From: Verrucomicrobiia bacterium
GTDB taxonomy: Bacteria > Verrucomicrobiota > Verrucomicrobiia > JABWAM01
Reading direction: 5' to 3'
Assembly: GCA_028687435.1 (NCBI GenBank)
Contig: JAQUAF010000021.1
Location: forward strand, 1-64,000
Length of the DNA: 64,000 nucleotides
Below the pieces are notes generated by a model that was not told the origin of the DNA, ran no database searches, and worked only from the letters and a program-made list of their open reading frames with translations. This document shows, one piece after another, positions 17,579 through 26,852 of the stretch (position 1 is its first letter; each line of letters opens with the position of its first letter). Position numbers and translations under genes: made by a program.

Positions 17579-18334
17579 TCAAAATTTTTCAGTCCTCTTA
17601 TCCAATTCCTCGATCAAGGCATCGATTTCATCCCTTCCTTGAGGCGGCGGGGATTTCTTTGAATCCGCCTTTTGCTCCCGGACAACAGGCCTCATGACAT
17701 GCCCCTCAACGCCTGCGATGGCGGGATCCTTGTCATACAATGGAAACATGATCGCCCCCTCCGGACAAATCCGGCTGCAGGCGGGGCACCCCGGCTTGCA
17801 GGCGTCCGGTTGCTTTACCGCCACGCTTCCATCCTCCGCCCTTGCATAAACCTCAAAAAGGCAAAACTCCACACAGGAACCGCAACGGGAGCAACGTCCG
17901 CCATCCAGCACCGGATACCAGCGTTCCTTCATCGATTCTCCCAGGAACAATTCTTCCACCACCCCTTTTTTTTCCGCCTTGTTCCCAACCATGGACTGGA
18001 GGGCGGACAGGCGCTTCTCCATGTCCTGCCCGGGATCAAAGAACATGATGCGTTCGGGCGGCAGGTTCACCCCCCTTGCCCTCAACAACCACGAAGCCGG
18101 ACGCGGATGAATGCCCGGGACAACCGCCAAATCCGTTTCCACTCCGGACAAGCGTTTCCAGACAGGATGAAGATCCGGCAGATGACAAATGGAAGGCAAA
18201 AGCAACACCTTGAGTTTCAATCGTTCCGCGCACGCCCGGGCCAGGGCCCTTTCCCCGGAGTCCTTTCCCAACTCTCTCTGAAAAACCGCCAGAATCATCC
18301 TCGCACCGTGCCAGTCGGCAAGCCTTCCCGTCAA
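17579..18334 (-). CDS. 4Fe-4S ferredoxin-domain protein
   Basis: 251-aa cytoplasmic protein with two iron-sulfur motifs in its second half: CSRCGSCVEFCLFEVY (about residue 145) and CKPGCPACSRICPEGAIMF (about residue 180), a bacterial 2x[4Fe-4S] arrangement. The N-terminal 120 residues (VVPGIHPRPASWLLRARGVNLPPERIMFFDPGQ) look like a small alpha/beta domain but match nothing I can name. The C-terminus (DEIDALIEELDKRTEKF) is charged and helical. The start is a TTG at 18334 with AAGGGA 7 nt upstream; an internal ATG at 18298 lacks a good site. It may act as an electron carrier or as part of a reductase. It is not obviously linked to its neighbours. Confidence 0.75.
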   Translation of the reverse strand: MTGRLADWHGARMILAVFQRELGKDSGERALARACAERLKLKVLLLPSICHLPDLHPVWKRLSGVETDLAVVPGIHPRPASWLLRARGVNLPPERIMFFDPGQDMEKRLSALQSMVGNKAEKKGVVEELFLGESMKERWYPVLDGGRCSRCGSCVEFCLFEVYARAEDGSVAVKQPDACKPGCPACSRICPEGAIMFPLYDKDPAIAGVEGHVMRPVVREQKADSKKSPPPQGRDEIDALIEELDKRTEKF

Positions 18335-18419
18335 GATTCAATCCCTTCAGGCAAGTTGTCTGCCAGCGCTTTCCAGCCTGGTCCGCCCGCACTCCCGGCT
18401 TGTCCCGCCAATCCATTGA

Positions 18420-18606
18420 ATTAAACCCGCCTGCGGCGGACAACTTTTCGACAGGATTAACAGAATTTACAGGATTGTTCGGCCATACGGCCGGACATTG
18501 TCTTGCATAAAAATCCTGTCAATCCTGTTAATCCTGTCAAAAAATCCATCTCCAAATGGGCGGGGCTCCTGCACCGCCTTTTTCGCCAAACTTTGAAATT
18601 CCTTAA
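18420..18606 (+). repeat. Dispersed repeat family A (copy 1)
   Basis: A segment beginning CGCCTGCGGCGGACAACTTT, with long imperfect palindromy: GACAGGATTAACAG on the left pairs with CTGTTAATCCTGTC on the right, and CGGCC-ATA-CGGCCG sits between them. Near-identical copies occur at about 57358-57500 and 60500-60680. Here it is joined to half of a family B repeat (GGGCGGGGCTCCTGCACCGCC). It carries no open frame and looks like a non-autonomous hairpin element. Confidence 0.85.
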
Positions 18607-18890
18607 CGCTGAATCAAGCCGGGACCAAGGCCCTCAACTGCTCGACGAAACATGCTCGATCCGCCTTCGCTCTGCGAGCTTGCGCCTTCGCCAAAGCTTC
18701 GGCGTCACAAGCTGGCGAGACAAGTGCACGACGCAAAAACAATCACTCAAAGGCGGGATACAACCGCCCGGAGCCGTTCCGCCTTCGTCACTCATCGGAC
18801 TACGGCGGACAGGCCGGGAGGTTCACCACGTTTCACGTGGCCGGCTCAACTTGGAAAGGCGCATCAAACCGTTGAATTTGCTTGCACATT
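18607..18890 (+). repeat. Dispersed repeat family D (copy 1)
   Basis: Contains the block CGATCCGCCTTCGCTCTGCG followed by small inverted repeats (CTTCGCCAAAGCTTCGGCG, GCCTTCGTC...ACTACGGCGG, CACGTTTCACGTGG). Shorter versions lie at 27797, 42695 and 60678. With copy A1 it fills the 600 bp between the ferredoxin gene and the folate gene; no gene is seen in that gap. Confidence 0.75.
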
Positions 18891-18937
18891 TCATGTCTTT
18901 TCGTGGCAAATATTGAAATTCCAACCTGAATTCAAAA

Positions 18938-19543
18938 TTGCAGAAACCATCAACATCCCCCGGCGATTTGTTTGCCACTCGCACCGCGCTGCGCGACCAG
19001 ATCAGGCGCCAGCGTCATCAGATCGATCCATCCATTCGCCGCGCCGCCAACGAACAAATCCAGCAACGAACCCTGGCTTTTCTCGATTCCAAGTGGGTCA
19101 ATCTTTTCATCTACGTCAGCACCCCGCACGAAGCCGGCACCAGAATCCTGATTGACACCCTTCTGCGCCTTGGCCGGCGGATCTTTGTGCCCGCCTACAA
19201 GACCGTGAATGACAGCTATTTTCCGTCCGAACTCAAGGATCCCGTCCATGATCTGGTTCCGGGCCGCCATGGCATTCTTGAGCCATCCCCGCACGCCTTG
19301 CGCCCTGCAACCTGCGGACAGATGAACGCCTTCATCATGCCTGGCGTTGTTTTCGACCGGGCCGGGAACCGCCTTGGGTCGGGCTGCGGTTATTATGATC
19401 AACTTGCCGCCCACATCCCGGCTCCCAAAATTGGGCTGGCATACCATTTGCAATTGGTCGATCATGTTCCCGTTCGTCCAGAAGACATTCCCGTTGACTT
19501 CCTGATCACCGAAAACGAGGTCATCATATGCCAAAAACCCTGA
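18938..19543 (+). CDS. 5-formyltetrahydrofolate cyclo-ligase
   Basis: Converts 5-formyl-THF to 5,10-methenyl-THF with ATP. The C-terminal signature MPGVVFDRAGNRLGSGCGYYD matches the family's PG-x-FD-x-x-G-x-R-LG-x-G-GYYD motif. An N-terminal basic helix (TRTALRDQIRRQRHQI) is also typical. At 201 aa the length is normal. The start is uncertain: TTG at 18938 has no convincing ribosome site. The gene overlaps the following ymdB-type gene by 16 bp, so the two are translated together. Confidence 0.9.
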   Translation: MQKPSTSPGDLFATRTALRDQIRRQRHQIDPSIRRAANEQIQQRTLAFLDSKWVNLFIYVSTPHEAGTRILIDTLLRLGRRIFVPAYKTVNDSYFPSELKDPVHDLVPGRHGILEPSPHALRPATCGQMNAFIMPGVVFDRAGNRLGSGCGYYDQLAAHIPAPKIGLAYHLQLVDHVPVRPEDIPVDFLITENEVIICQKP

Positions 19544-20349
19544 ACATTTTCCTTTCCGGCGACATCGTCGGCGAACCCGGACGCCGGGCCATCCGTGAAA
19601 TCCTGCCCGCGGCCAAAAAACGCTTCAAAATGGATTTTTGCATCGCCAATGGCGAAAACGCGGCGGGCGGTTCCGGCATCACCCCCAGGACCTTCGCCGA
19701 ATTGCGCGAACACGGCGTGGACGTGGTCACCTCGGGGGATCACATCTGGGACAACAAGGAAATCCTGCCTTATCTTGGCGTGGATCCGGTTCTGCTGCGT
19801 CCGGCCAATTTTCCCGAACGCGCCGCAGGCAGGGGCAGCGTCGTGATTCAATGCCATGCCGGCCCAAAAATCGCCGTGCTCAATCTCATGGGCCGGACCT
19901 TCATGCGCGACGCGGATTGTCCCTTTCATGTGGCGGAACGGGAAATCCTCAAACTGCGCACCGAAACCCCCATCATCATCGTGGACATGCACGCGGAAAC
20001 CACCTCGGAAAAAATCGCCCTCGGACGTTTTCTCGACGGGCAGATTTCCGCCCTCATCGGCACCCATACCCACGTGCAAACGGCGGATGAACAAATCTTC
20101 CCGCGCGGAACGGCATTTCTGTGCGACGCGGGCATGACCGGCCCCCATGAATCCATCCTGGGCCGTGAGATCGAACCCATCATCCAGCGGTTCCTCACCC
20201 AGATGCCCCAGCGATTCGAGGTCGCCAAACACGGCATCCGGATGTGCGGCGCCCTTGTCCGTGTGGAAACCAGCAGCGGCCGCGCCCTCTCCATCCAACG
20301 CGTCAATATCCCGTTGGAAAACGAAACCAAAGACATTCAGGCTGCTTAA
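19528..20349 (+). CDS. YmdB-family metallophosphoesterase
   Basis: Member of the TIGR00282 family, typified by Bacillus YmdB, a 2',3'-cyclic-nucleotide phosphodiesterase that affects RNA processing and cell fate. The 273 aa match the usual length. Metal-site motifs are all present: SGDIVGEPGR near the N-terminus, GENAAGGSGI, SGDHIWDNKE, VDMHAETTSEK and GTHTHVQTADEQIFP. No signal peptide is seen. It overlaps the folate cyclo-ligase gene and probably shares its mRNA. Confidence 0.93.
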   Translation: MPKTLNIFLSGDIVGEPGRRAIREILPAAKKRFKMDFCIANGENAAGGSGITPRTFAELREHGVDVVTSGDHIWDNKEILPYLGVDPVLLRPANFPERAAGRGSVVIQCHAGPKIAVLNLMGRTFMRDADCPFHVAEREILKLRTETPIIIVDMHAETTSEKIALGRFLDGQISALIGTHTHVQTADEQIFPRGTAFLCDAGMTGPHESILGREIEPIIQRFLTQMPQRFEVAKHGIRMCGALVRVETSSGRALSIQRVNIPLENETKDIQAA

Positions 20350-20395
20350 CCGCAAAAAACTGATATGCGTTCACGGTCCAGTCCTAAAATTTGAA

Positions 20396-20480
20396 GTCAT
20401 TGCGAGCCCGCCTGGCGGGCGAAGCAATCTCGTGACAGAGATTGCTTCGTCGTCAACTGGGCGTGACTTCTCGCAATGAC
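20396..20480. repeat. REP/BIME-like palindromic element
   Basis: Outer arms GTCATTGCGAG (20396-20406) and CTCGCAATGAC (20470-20480) are perfect inverted repeats. Inside them, GAAGCAATCTC and GAGATTGCTTC form a second stem, and CCCGCCTGGCGGG a third. The structure is typical of an extragenic REP palindrome and lies between ymdB and panC. Confidence 0.85.
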
Positions 20481-20515
20481 ATCATCGTAAACAATTCCAA
20501 AATTGACACCATTCC

Positions 20516-21367
20516 GTGAAAATCATTCATTCCATCAAACAAACCCGCGAGTTCATCCGGCAATCCCGGAAAAAAGGAGCTTCCATCGTCTTTGTTCCCA
20601 CGATGGGCGCGCTGCACGAGGGGCATCTGTCCCTTTTGGCACGCGCCCGCCAACTGGCCGGTCCCAGGGGCATTGTCGCCGCCAGCATCTTTGTGAATCC
20701 CACCCAATTCAACGATCCCAAGGATCTTGCCAAATACCCCCGCACCCTGTCGGCGGACGCTGTTCTCTGCCGTCGCGCGGGCGCGGACCTGATCTTTGCC
20801 CCATCGGCAAACGAAATGTACGCCTCCGATTTTTCCACCTGGGTAAACGAGGGATTCCTATCCCTTCCCCTGTGCGGCGCCAGCCGTCCAGGGCATTTCC
20901 GAGGCGTCTGCACCGTGGTATTGAAACTGTTCAACATTGTGCAACCGGACATCGCCATTTTCGGACAAAAGGATGCCCAACAAGCCATGGTCATCCAGCG
21001 CATGACACGGGACTTAAACTGCCCGGTCCGCATTGTCATCGCCCCCACCGTGAGAGAAAAGGACGGTTTGGCCATGAGTTCGCGCAACCGGCGCCTCTCT
21101 TCCAAACAACGAACCGAAGCCGTCTTTCTCAACCGCGCCCTCCAATCCGCCAACGATGCCTTTCGCGCAGGCATCCGTTCATCCGCCGAACTGATCCGAA
21201 ATGCAAAAACCGTTCTGCGCCAGGCGTCCCACATGCGCCCTGATTATCTCGAACTCGTCAGTTCCACAACCCTGCGCCCTGTCAAAAAAGCCTCAAAAGG
21301 CGACCTGCTGGTCGCAGCCGTCTTTCTTGGTTCCGTGAGGCTGATCGACAACCGGCGGATTGATTGA
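20516..21367 (+). CDS. panC: Pantothenate synthetase
   Basis: Condenses pantoate and beta-alanine with ATP to make pantothenate for coenzyme A. 283 aa, normal length. Nucleotidyltransferase motifs are VPTMGALHEGHLSL (HIGH-like) near residue 30 and MSSRNRRLS (KMSKS-like) near residue 190. FVNPTQFNDPKDLAKYPRT and FGQKDAQQAMVIQRM are also diagnostic. It starts with GTG at 20516 without a clear ribosome site. The REP element separates it from ymdB; ispG is convergent downstream. Confidence 0.97.
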   Translation: MKIIHSIKQTREFIRQSRKKGASIVFVPTMGALHEGHLSLLARARQLAGPRGIVAASIFVNPTQFNDPKDLAKYPRTLSADAVLCRRAGADLIFAPSANEMYASDFSTWVNEGFLSLPLCGASRPGHFRGVCTVVLKLFNIVQPDIAIFGQKDAQQAMVIQRMTRDLNCPVRIVIAPTVREKDGLAMSSRNRRLSSKQRTEAVFLNRALQSANDAFRAGIRSSAELIRNAKTVLRQASHMRPDYLELVSSTTLRPVKKASKGDLLVAAVFLGSVRLIDNRRID

Positions 21368-21470
21368 GCCCCGCGCCAGGTGCGGGAAAGACAGCGGCTC
21401 CCTAATGGAAGGGATGCGAACATCCGCCGGATTTTCACGTGTTTCGCGAAGAATTCAGCTTCCATCCACC

Positions 21471-23528
21471 TCAATTCGGGTCGCGCCAGAGTCCGTGTTT
21501 TTTGATCAGTTCAACCAGACGATCCTCGGCATCGGCCTCGGGAACATTGACTTCGACGCATTCCTTTCCGACATAGAGATTGATCTTGCCGGGAGCACCT
21601 CCAACATAACCAAAGTCGGCGTCAGCCATTTCGCCGGGTCCATTGACGATGCATCCCATGATGGCAATTTTGACCCCCTTGAGATGAAACGTTCTTTTTT
21701 TGATTCGTTCCACGATCGGCTGGAGGTTGAAAAGGGTGCGTCCACAGGAAGGGCAGGTGATGTATTCGGTTCTGGTGACACGGTGCCCGGTTCCCTGCAG
21801 GATGTTGTAAGCCAGCTGCAATGCCTCGCGAGGGTGATTTCCATCTCCCACCTGGATGGAATCGCCCAATCCATCGCAAAGCAATCCGCCAAGCTGTCGT
21901 GACGAGGAAAGCAACCGGTCCAATTCCCCCGTGAAAGGCCCCTGCTCCCGCAAGTGAATGGGGAAACGGACATTTTTGGAATCCATGATCGCCGCAAGCA
22001 AACGGCAGGCGCCGCTCACCTGCAAATTGACGAGTTCGCCAATCCCCACCACAAACCGGCCGGGCGCCATCCGGGACGCCAGATCAAACAGGATGCCTGC
22101 CTTTTCAAATCGTTTTTCGGGAATATCAGCCTGAACCAGCAGGGAACGGGCAGCCGCCTCCTTGAACAACCGCTCCAGCGCAGCATCATCCCATTGTTCG
22201 CCCCAACAAAAAACCAATTTTCGGACTCCCGAAAAAAGCGCATCTTCCAGCATCTCCGGTTTTTCACCCAAATCAGCGGCAAAAGAAGCCTCAACATAAC
22301 GGTTCGCCAAATCCTTCAGCCGCCGGCAAGCCTCATCATCCCCAACCCGGACCACCAGCATCTCGGCGGGCGTCTCGGCCCCCAGCAACGACGCCGCCTC
22401 GTAAGCAAGACGAAAATCATGAAGCTGGATGGGAATTTCCACCCGGATGGTTTGCGAACCGCCGGCGGCATAATCCCCCTGCCTGACCTCAACTGTCTGC
22501 CGGCGTACGCAGGCAAAAGGATCGCGTTTTTCAGAAATGCCGGAGGTCCAGGCCGGCGGTTCCGAAACCGTCTGTTTCAAACGTTCATTATAAGGCCGCA
22601 CCAATTCCCAACAAACGGGAATCTCACGAACGGAATCCTCGGTCAGCGACACACGAACCGTGTCGCCAATGCCATCGTCCAGCAGGGCGCCCATGCCGAT
22701 CGCCGACTTGATCCGGCCATCCTCCCCGTCGCCCGCCTCGGTCACCCCAAGATGGAACGGATAATCCATCCCCAATTCCGACATTCGCGCAGCCAGAAGC
22801 CGGTAAGCCTGGATGACCAGCTTCACGCTCGACGCCTTCATTGAAAACACCAGCCCGTGGAAATCATTCCTGCGGCAAATCTCCGCAAATTCAAGGGCCG
22901 ATTCCACCATACCCCGGGGGGTGTCGCCAAAACGGTTCATGATCCGGTCGGAAAGCGATCCGTGGTTCACTCCCAAACGCAGGGCGCGGCCAAGTTCCCT
23001 GCAACGTTTGACCAGCGGAAGAAAGGCTTCTTCGATCCGCCCAAGCTCCTCCTGATACTCCGCGTCGGTGTAATCCCGGGAGGCGAATTTTTTCTTGTCG
23101 GCATAGTTGCCGGGATTGATGCGAACCTTTTCCACAAACTCAACCGCCACCAGGGCGGCCTTGGGCATGAAATGAATATCCGCCACCAACGGCACCCGGC
23201 ATCCACGGTGGCACAACTCATCGCGAATGAAACGAAGATTTTCGGCGTCCTTGACGGTTGGAGCGGTGATCCGCACAATCTCGCAGCCCGCCTCCACCAA
23301 GTCCATGACTTCCCGAACCGTGGCTTCGGTGTTCTCGGTGTCCGAACTGGTCATGGACTGCACACGGATGGGATTGTCTCCGCCAATGCCCACATCCCCC
23401 ACCTTGACCTCGCGGGTACGGCGGCGACGGTACACAAAAGGATTCTGCCCGGGAAAAAGAGGCGCCGTTTGCATGGGCGCTAACAAACCGCAAGCCGTGA
23501 CCTGTTGCAATGAAATTTCCATGCGCAT
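21471..23528 (-). CDS. ispG: 4-hydroxy-3-methylbut-2-enyl diphosphate synthase, long form
   Basis: GcpE/IspG of the MEP isoprenoid pathway. The length (about 685 aa) is that of the long form with an inserted middle domain found in Bacteroidota, Chlamydiota, PVC bacteria and plants, not the 370-aa E. coli form. The TIM-barrel start is seen in VGDVGIGGDNPIRVQSMTSSDTENTEATV, and the barrel continues through RINPGNYADKK. The [4Fe-4S] ligands lie at the C-terminus in TCPSCGRTLF and MGCIVNGPGEMADADFGYVGG. The start is one of a TTG at 23531 or ATGs at 23528 and 23522. It is divergent from the trpB-like gene across about 110 bp. Confidence 0.97.
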   Translation of the reverse strand: MRMEISLQQVTACGLLAPMQTAPLFPGQNPFVYRRRRTREVKVGDVGIGGDNPIRVQSMTSSDTENTEATVREVMDLVEAGCEIVRITAPTVKDAENLRFIRDELCHRGCRVPLVADIHFMPKAALVAVEFVEKVRINPGNYADKKKFASRDYTDAEYQEELGRIEEAFLPLVKRCRELGRALRLGVNHGSLSDRIMNRFGDTPRGMVESALEFAEICRRNDFHGLVFSMKASSVKLVIQAYRLLAARMSELGMDYPFHLGVTEAGDGEDGRIKSAIGMGALLDDGIGDTVRVSLTEDSVREIPVCWELVRPYNERLKQTVSEPPAWTSGISEKRDPFACVRRQTVEVRQGDYAAGGSQTIRVEIPIQLHDFRLAYEAASLLGAETPAEMLVVRVGDDEACRRLKDLANRYVEASFAADLGEKPEMLEDALFSGVRKLVFCWGEQWDDAALERLFKEAAARSLLVQADIPEKRFEKAGILFDLASRMAPGRFVVGIGELVNLQVSGACRLLAAIMDSKNVRFPIHLREQGPFTGELDRLLSSSRQLGGLLCDGLGDSIQVGDGNHPREALQLAYNILQGTGHRVTRTEYITCPSCGRTLFNLQPIVERIKKRTFHLKGVKIAIMGCIVNGPGEMADADFGYVGGAPGKINLYVGKECVEVNVPEADAEDRLVELIKKHGLWRDPN

Positions 23529-23642
23529 CAAAATTAAAACAAAAGACTTGGCAAGAAGGCGGCGGGTTTCATACCCTGATGATCAAGGCGCCGGGGCGCT
23601 GAGAGCGCAATTTTGCGGTTTTCAAACCTTCTTCATCCAAAT

Positions 23643-24953
23643 ATGCAAACTTCTTTCCTGCTGCAGCAAAAGGACATTCCTTCGGAGTGGTACAACATTC
23701 TGGCTGATTTTCACGAACCCCTGCCGCCCCCCCTCCACCCCGGCACCCAGCAGCCCATCACCCCGGACGACATGCACGTCATCTTTCCGGAAAACCTGGT
23801 GGAACAGGAAATGTCCAAGGAACGAACCATCGAGATTCCCCAACCCGTGCGGGAGATCTACGCCCTCTGGCGCCCCACCCCGCTGATGCGGGCGGTGCGT
23901 TTGGAACAGGCCCTCGACACCCCCGCCCACATCTATTACAAATACGAGGGCGTCAGTCCGGCCGGAAGCCACAAACCCAATTCCGCCATCGCGCAGGCGT
24001 TCTATAACAGGGAAGCCGGCGTCAAACGGCTGGCCACCGAAACCGGCGCCGGCCAGTGGGGATCCTCCCTGGCGCTGGCCTGCAAGCTCTTCGGCCTCGA
24101 ATGCACGGTCTACATGGTGCGGGTCAGCTTCGAACACAAACCCTATCGCAAACTCCTCATGCAAACCTGGGGCGCCACGGTCCACTCCAGCCCCAGCGAA
24201 CAAACCGAATTCGGACGCAAAATCCGCGCCAAGGATCCCAATTGCCCAGGCAGCCTCGGATTGGCCATCAGCGAGGCCATCGAGGACACCGTCAAAACCC
24301 CGCATACCAAATACTCCCTCGGCAGCGTGCTGAACTTCGTCTGCCTGCACCAGACCGTGATCGGGCAGGAATGCATCCGCCAGATGGAAATGGCCGGCGA
24401 ATCGCCCGACATCATCATCGGTTGCGTGGGCGGCGGAAGCAATTTCGCCGGTCTGGCCTTTCCCTTCCTCCAGGAAAAAATCAAGGGCGGCAAAAACTAC
24501 CGTTTCATCGCCGTGGAACCCACGGCCTGCGCCTCGCTGACCAGGGGCGAATTGAAGTACGACTTCGGCGACACCGCCCAGACCACCCCCCTGCTCATGA
24601 TGCACACGCTGGGCAGCGGCTTCATCCCTCCCAAAATCCACGCCGGCGGCCTCCGCTACCACGGCATGGCCCCCACCGTCAGCCATGCTTATAAATTGGG
24701 ACTCATCGAAGCCGTCGCCTGCCTCCAAACCCAGGTTTTCGAAAGAGCCATCCTCTTCGCCCGCTCCGAAGGCATCGTCCCGGCCCCCGAAGCCGCCCAC
24801 GCCATCAATACCGTCGTGGATGAAGCCCTCAAAGCCCGCGAGGAAGGACGCAAGAAAACCATCCTCTTCAACCTCAGCGGCAATGGATTCCTCGACCTCA
24901 CCGCCTACGACGCCTATCTTTCAGGCAAACTGCAGGATGTGGATGAGGATTGA
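23643..24953 (+). CDS. trpB: Tryptophan synthase beta chain, TrpB2 type
   Basis: PLP-dependent beta-replacement of serine with indole. The sequence is of the longer TrpB2 kind, with a long N-terminus ([40 protein letters not shown]). The PLP lysine is in [14 protein letters not shown] and the phosphate loop in [15 protein letters not shown]. From ATG 23643 the protein is 436 aa. The frame also opens ten codons earlier with TTG. No trpA is adjacent, as is common for TrpB2, which may salvage free indole. Confidence 0.93.
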   Translation: MQTSFLLQQKDIPSEWYNILADFHEPLPPPLHPGTQQPITPDDMHVIFPENLVEQEMSKERTIEIPQPVREIYALWRPTPLMRAVRLEQALDTPAHIYYKYEGVSPAGSHKPNSAIAQAFYNREAGVKRLATETGAGQWGSSLALACKLFGLECTVYMVRVSFEHKPYRKLLMQTWGATVHSSPSEQTEFGRKIRAKDPNCPGSLGLAISEAIEDTVKTPHTKYSLGSVLNFVCLHQTVIGQECIRQMEMAGESPDIIIGCVGGGSNFAGLAFPFLQEKIKGGKNYRFIAVEPTACASLTRGELKYDFGDTAQTTPLLMMHTLGSGFIPPKIHAGGLRYHGMAPTVSHAYKLGLIEAVACLQTQVFERAILFARSEGIVPAPEAAHAINTVVDEALKAREEGRKKTILFNLSGNGFLDLTAYDAYLSGKLQDVDED

Positions 24954-25023
24954 TCTCGATGAGGTTGGAAAGAATCCTTGCCCGGCGAAACGGTTGTTCC
25001 GGTGGAAAATACCGCTGTCGAAC

Positions 25024-25821
25024 ATGAAGTGGATCCCTCTCTTGCTTTCCGCTTGTGTTTCCGTTCTGCATGCGCAGGAGACACTTCTCCTCCCCGCCGA
25101 AGACTCGATTGGCAATGCCTTTGCGAATCGGAACGGCGCCTTCGCGCTAATCGACTGCTCCTCGGGCGCCACCAAACTTTTCCATGAAAAGGAGTCCGGC
25201 GAGCCGCTGCCGCCCTGCTCAACCTTCAAGATCTGGAACACTCTGATTGGTCTTGAGATCGGAATCATCTCTTCACCCGGGGAGGATTTCTACAAATGGG
25301 ACGGCAAAAAGCGCTTCATCCCGGAGTGGAACATGAATCTGAATCTCAAGGAGGCGTTCCAAGTCTCGTGCGTCCCCGCCTTCCAAGGTCTGGCTCGCAA
25401 GATCGGTCCCGAAAAGATGAAGTCGTGGATCAATGAAATCGGCTATGGAGACCGGAACATCTCTGCGGGAATCGACCGCTTCTGGCTGCCTTCGCCCGAT
25501 TGGCAACCAATCAGGATTTCGCCAAGAGAACAGGCCGGGCTGATCCAGAAACTTGTCACGGGCAAGCTCCCTTTCGCCCAAAAGCCGCAGGCGGTTCTCA
25601 AGGAAATCATGTTTATCCGCAAGACGGAGCGTGGAACGCTTTACGGAAAGACGGGGACCGGCGACAAAACCTCCGGAACGCCTGTCGGGTGGTTCGTCGG
25701 TTATGTCGAAAGCGGGGAAAGAACGTTTGCGTTCGCCGCAGCCGGGAGGTGGGACAAGGTGGCGGGCAAGGATCTCCGAGCGCTGACTGAAACCATCCTT
25801 GAGAAGAACGGTTTCCTTTAA
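25024..25821 (+). CDS. Class D (OXA-type) beta-lactamase
   Basis: Serine beta-lactamase, 265 aa, with signal peptide MKWIPLLLSACVSVLHA. Class D active-site landmarks are in order: STFK (S66, K69), SCV (S115), YGD at 141-143 where most enzymes have YGN, FWL (153-155) followed by ISPREQ, and KTG (209-211). KIWNTLIGLEIG after STFK is also typical. The Asn-to-Asp change in YGN is the only odd position. No strong ribosome site is visible before ATG 25024, and the gene starts 70 bp after the trpB-like gene. It is probably an intrinsic chromosomal enzyme; no integron or IS is next to it. Confidence 0.93.
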   Translation: MKWIPLLLSACVSVLHAQETLLLPAEDSIGNAFANRNGAFALIDCSSGATKLFHEKESGEPLPPCSTFKIWNTLIGLEIGIISSPGEDFYKWDGKKRFIPEWNMNLNLKEAFQVSCVPAFQGLARKIGPEKMKSWINEIGYGDRNISAGIDRFWLPSPDWQPIRISPREQAGLIQKLVTGKLPFAQKPQAVLKEIMFIRKTERGTLYGKTGTGDKTSGTPVGWFVGYVESGERTFAFAAAGRWDKVAGKDLRALTETILEKNGFL

Positions 25822-25904
25822 TTGCGAAGCGCGGGCATGGACGGGTGAGGTTGGGAATCAACAAGATAAAATCGAGAGAACAAATCCAGCCTTAACCCCC
25901 GGCC

Positions 25905-26516
25905 TCATTTGAGCTTTTCGCCGCAGGCCTGACAGAAACCGTACGACGGCTCGGGCACTTCCAACTTGCAATTCGGACAAATGGCCATGGTCCGTTTCTT
26001 GGTTCTCACCTGTCCCTCATATCCTTTGGTCATAACCGTCAAAGACGCAGAAGCATCTTCGGAAGATGAACTTGGCATGCCAAGATTATATGTCAATGTA
26101 TAATTTTTATCACTATGTGAAATCGGTATTTTCACTTGGGGTCGTTCTGAGGTTTGGCTCATCTCCTCATCCACCCCCAAATCAAGCAAAAAGGTGTAGG
26201 ACCCAAACCGAATCACATCAAAATGTTCCAATTCCTTAAACTTTACCATCTCCCCATTGATATACGATCCATTGGTGGAACCGTTATCGCGCAAGCAGTA
26301 ATGATCACCCAATTTGACGATGGACGCGTGATTGCGCGATATCTCACCACTGTCAAGGCTGACATGGGCATCGTCCGTGCGTCCAATCAGAAGAATGGCT
26401 TTGCCCAGAGGTATCACCTCTTTGCGTCCCCCTTCTGTAATATTAATGAGCCGGGGTTGACGCTTCTTGTCGGCAAGAAAGTCACTGATATCAGACCCCG
26501 TGGATTCGTCGTTCAT
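25905..26516 (-). CDS. FHA-domain protein with C-terminal zinc ribbon
   Basis: 203-aa cytoplasmic protein from the ATG at 26516; the frame continues to 26708, but that part has no domain character. The forkhead-associated domain covers about residues 35-115: ILLIGRTDDAHVSLDSGEISRNHASI and DNGSTNGSYINGEMV hold the phosphothreonine-binding loops (GR, S-x-x-H, N-G). The C-terminus has a CPNC...CQAC zinc ribbon ending EKLK, linked by a disordered Ser-rich segment. Partner kinases are not in the window. The FHA motif suggests it reads Thr phosphorylation on another protein. Confidence 0.85.
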   Translation of the reverse strand: MNDESTGSDISDFLADKKRQPRLINITEGGRKEVIPLGKAILLIGRTDDAHVSLDSGEISRNHASIVKLGDHYCLRDNGSTNGSYINGEMVKFKELEHFDVIRFGSYTFLLDLGVDEEMSQTSERPQVKIPISHSDKNYTLTYNLGMPSSSSEDASASLTVMTKGYEGQVRTKKRTMAICPNCKLEVPEPSYGFCQACGEKLK

Positions 26517-26852
26517 GAGAAAGAACTGTACAAGAAGATTTGCAAGGTTCAAGGGCGAAGGTTGTGATTTAAGGGATCCAAGATTCCAAAGTTTACACTT
26601 CAACAGCTCAAGGAGTTTATTAAATAAAATATTGACATCTAAACAGCCATTCAAAAAATTTTCTTCGATTGAAATTCTCATCCGGAATGGTAAAAGAGGT
26701 ACTGCCAAAATTTAACGACAACAAATTGCCGAGAAAAAATCATCTTGCCATTCGCAACATCATTTTTCCTAACAGTCTAACAGACTACAGCCCTAAAAGT
26801 CTTTTTTCGCAGCAAAGTCTGCGAAAGATTTGGATTCTTTCCCTTTTCAATT
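26517..26852. other. A+T-rich divergent intergenic region
   Basis: 336 bp between the FHA gene and argF. It must hold both promoters. I see no hairpin, operator or arginine-box-like repeat that I could support, and no gene. Confidence 0.5.

Noticed and set aside
18420-18890. Clusters of short repeats that might be a CRISPR array
   Set aside because: Repeats are not regularly spaced, spacers are absent, and no cas genes are near; they are dispersed palindromic families.
23543-23642. Possible TPP-like riboswitch (CTGAGA and CTGATGATC) before trpB
   Set aside because: The order of the elements is opposite to the THI-box consensus and the stems do not form.
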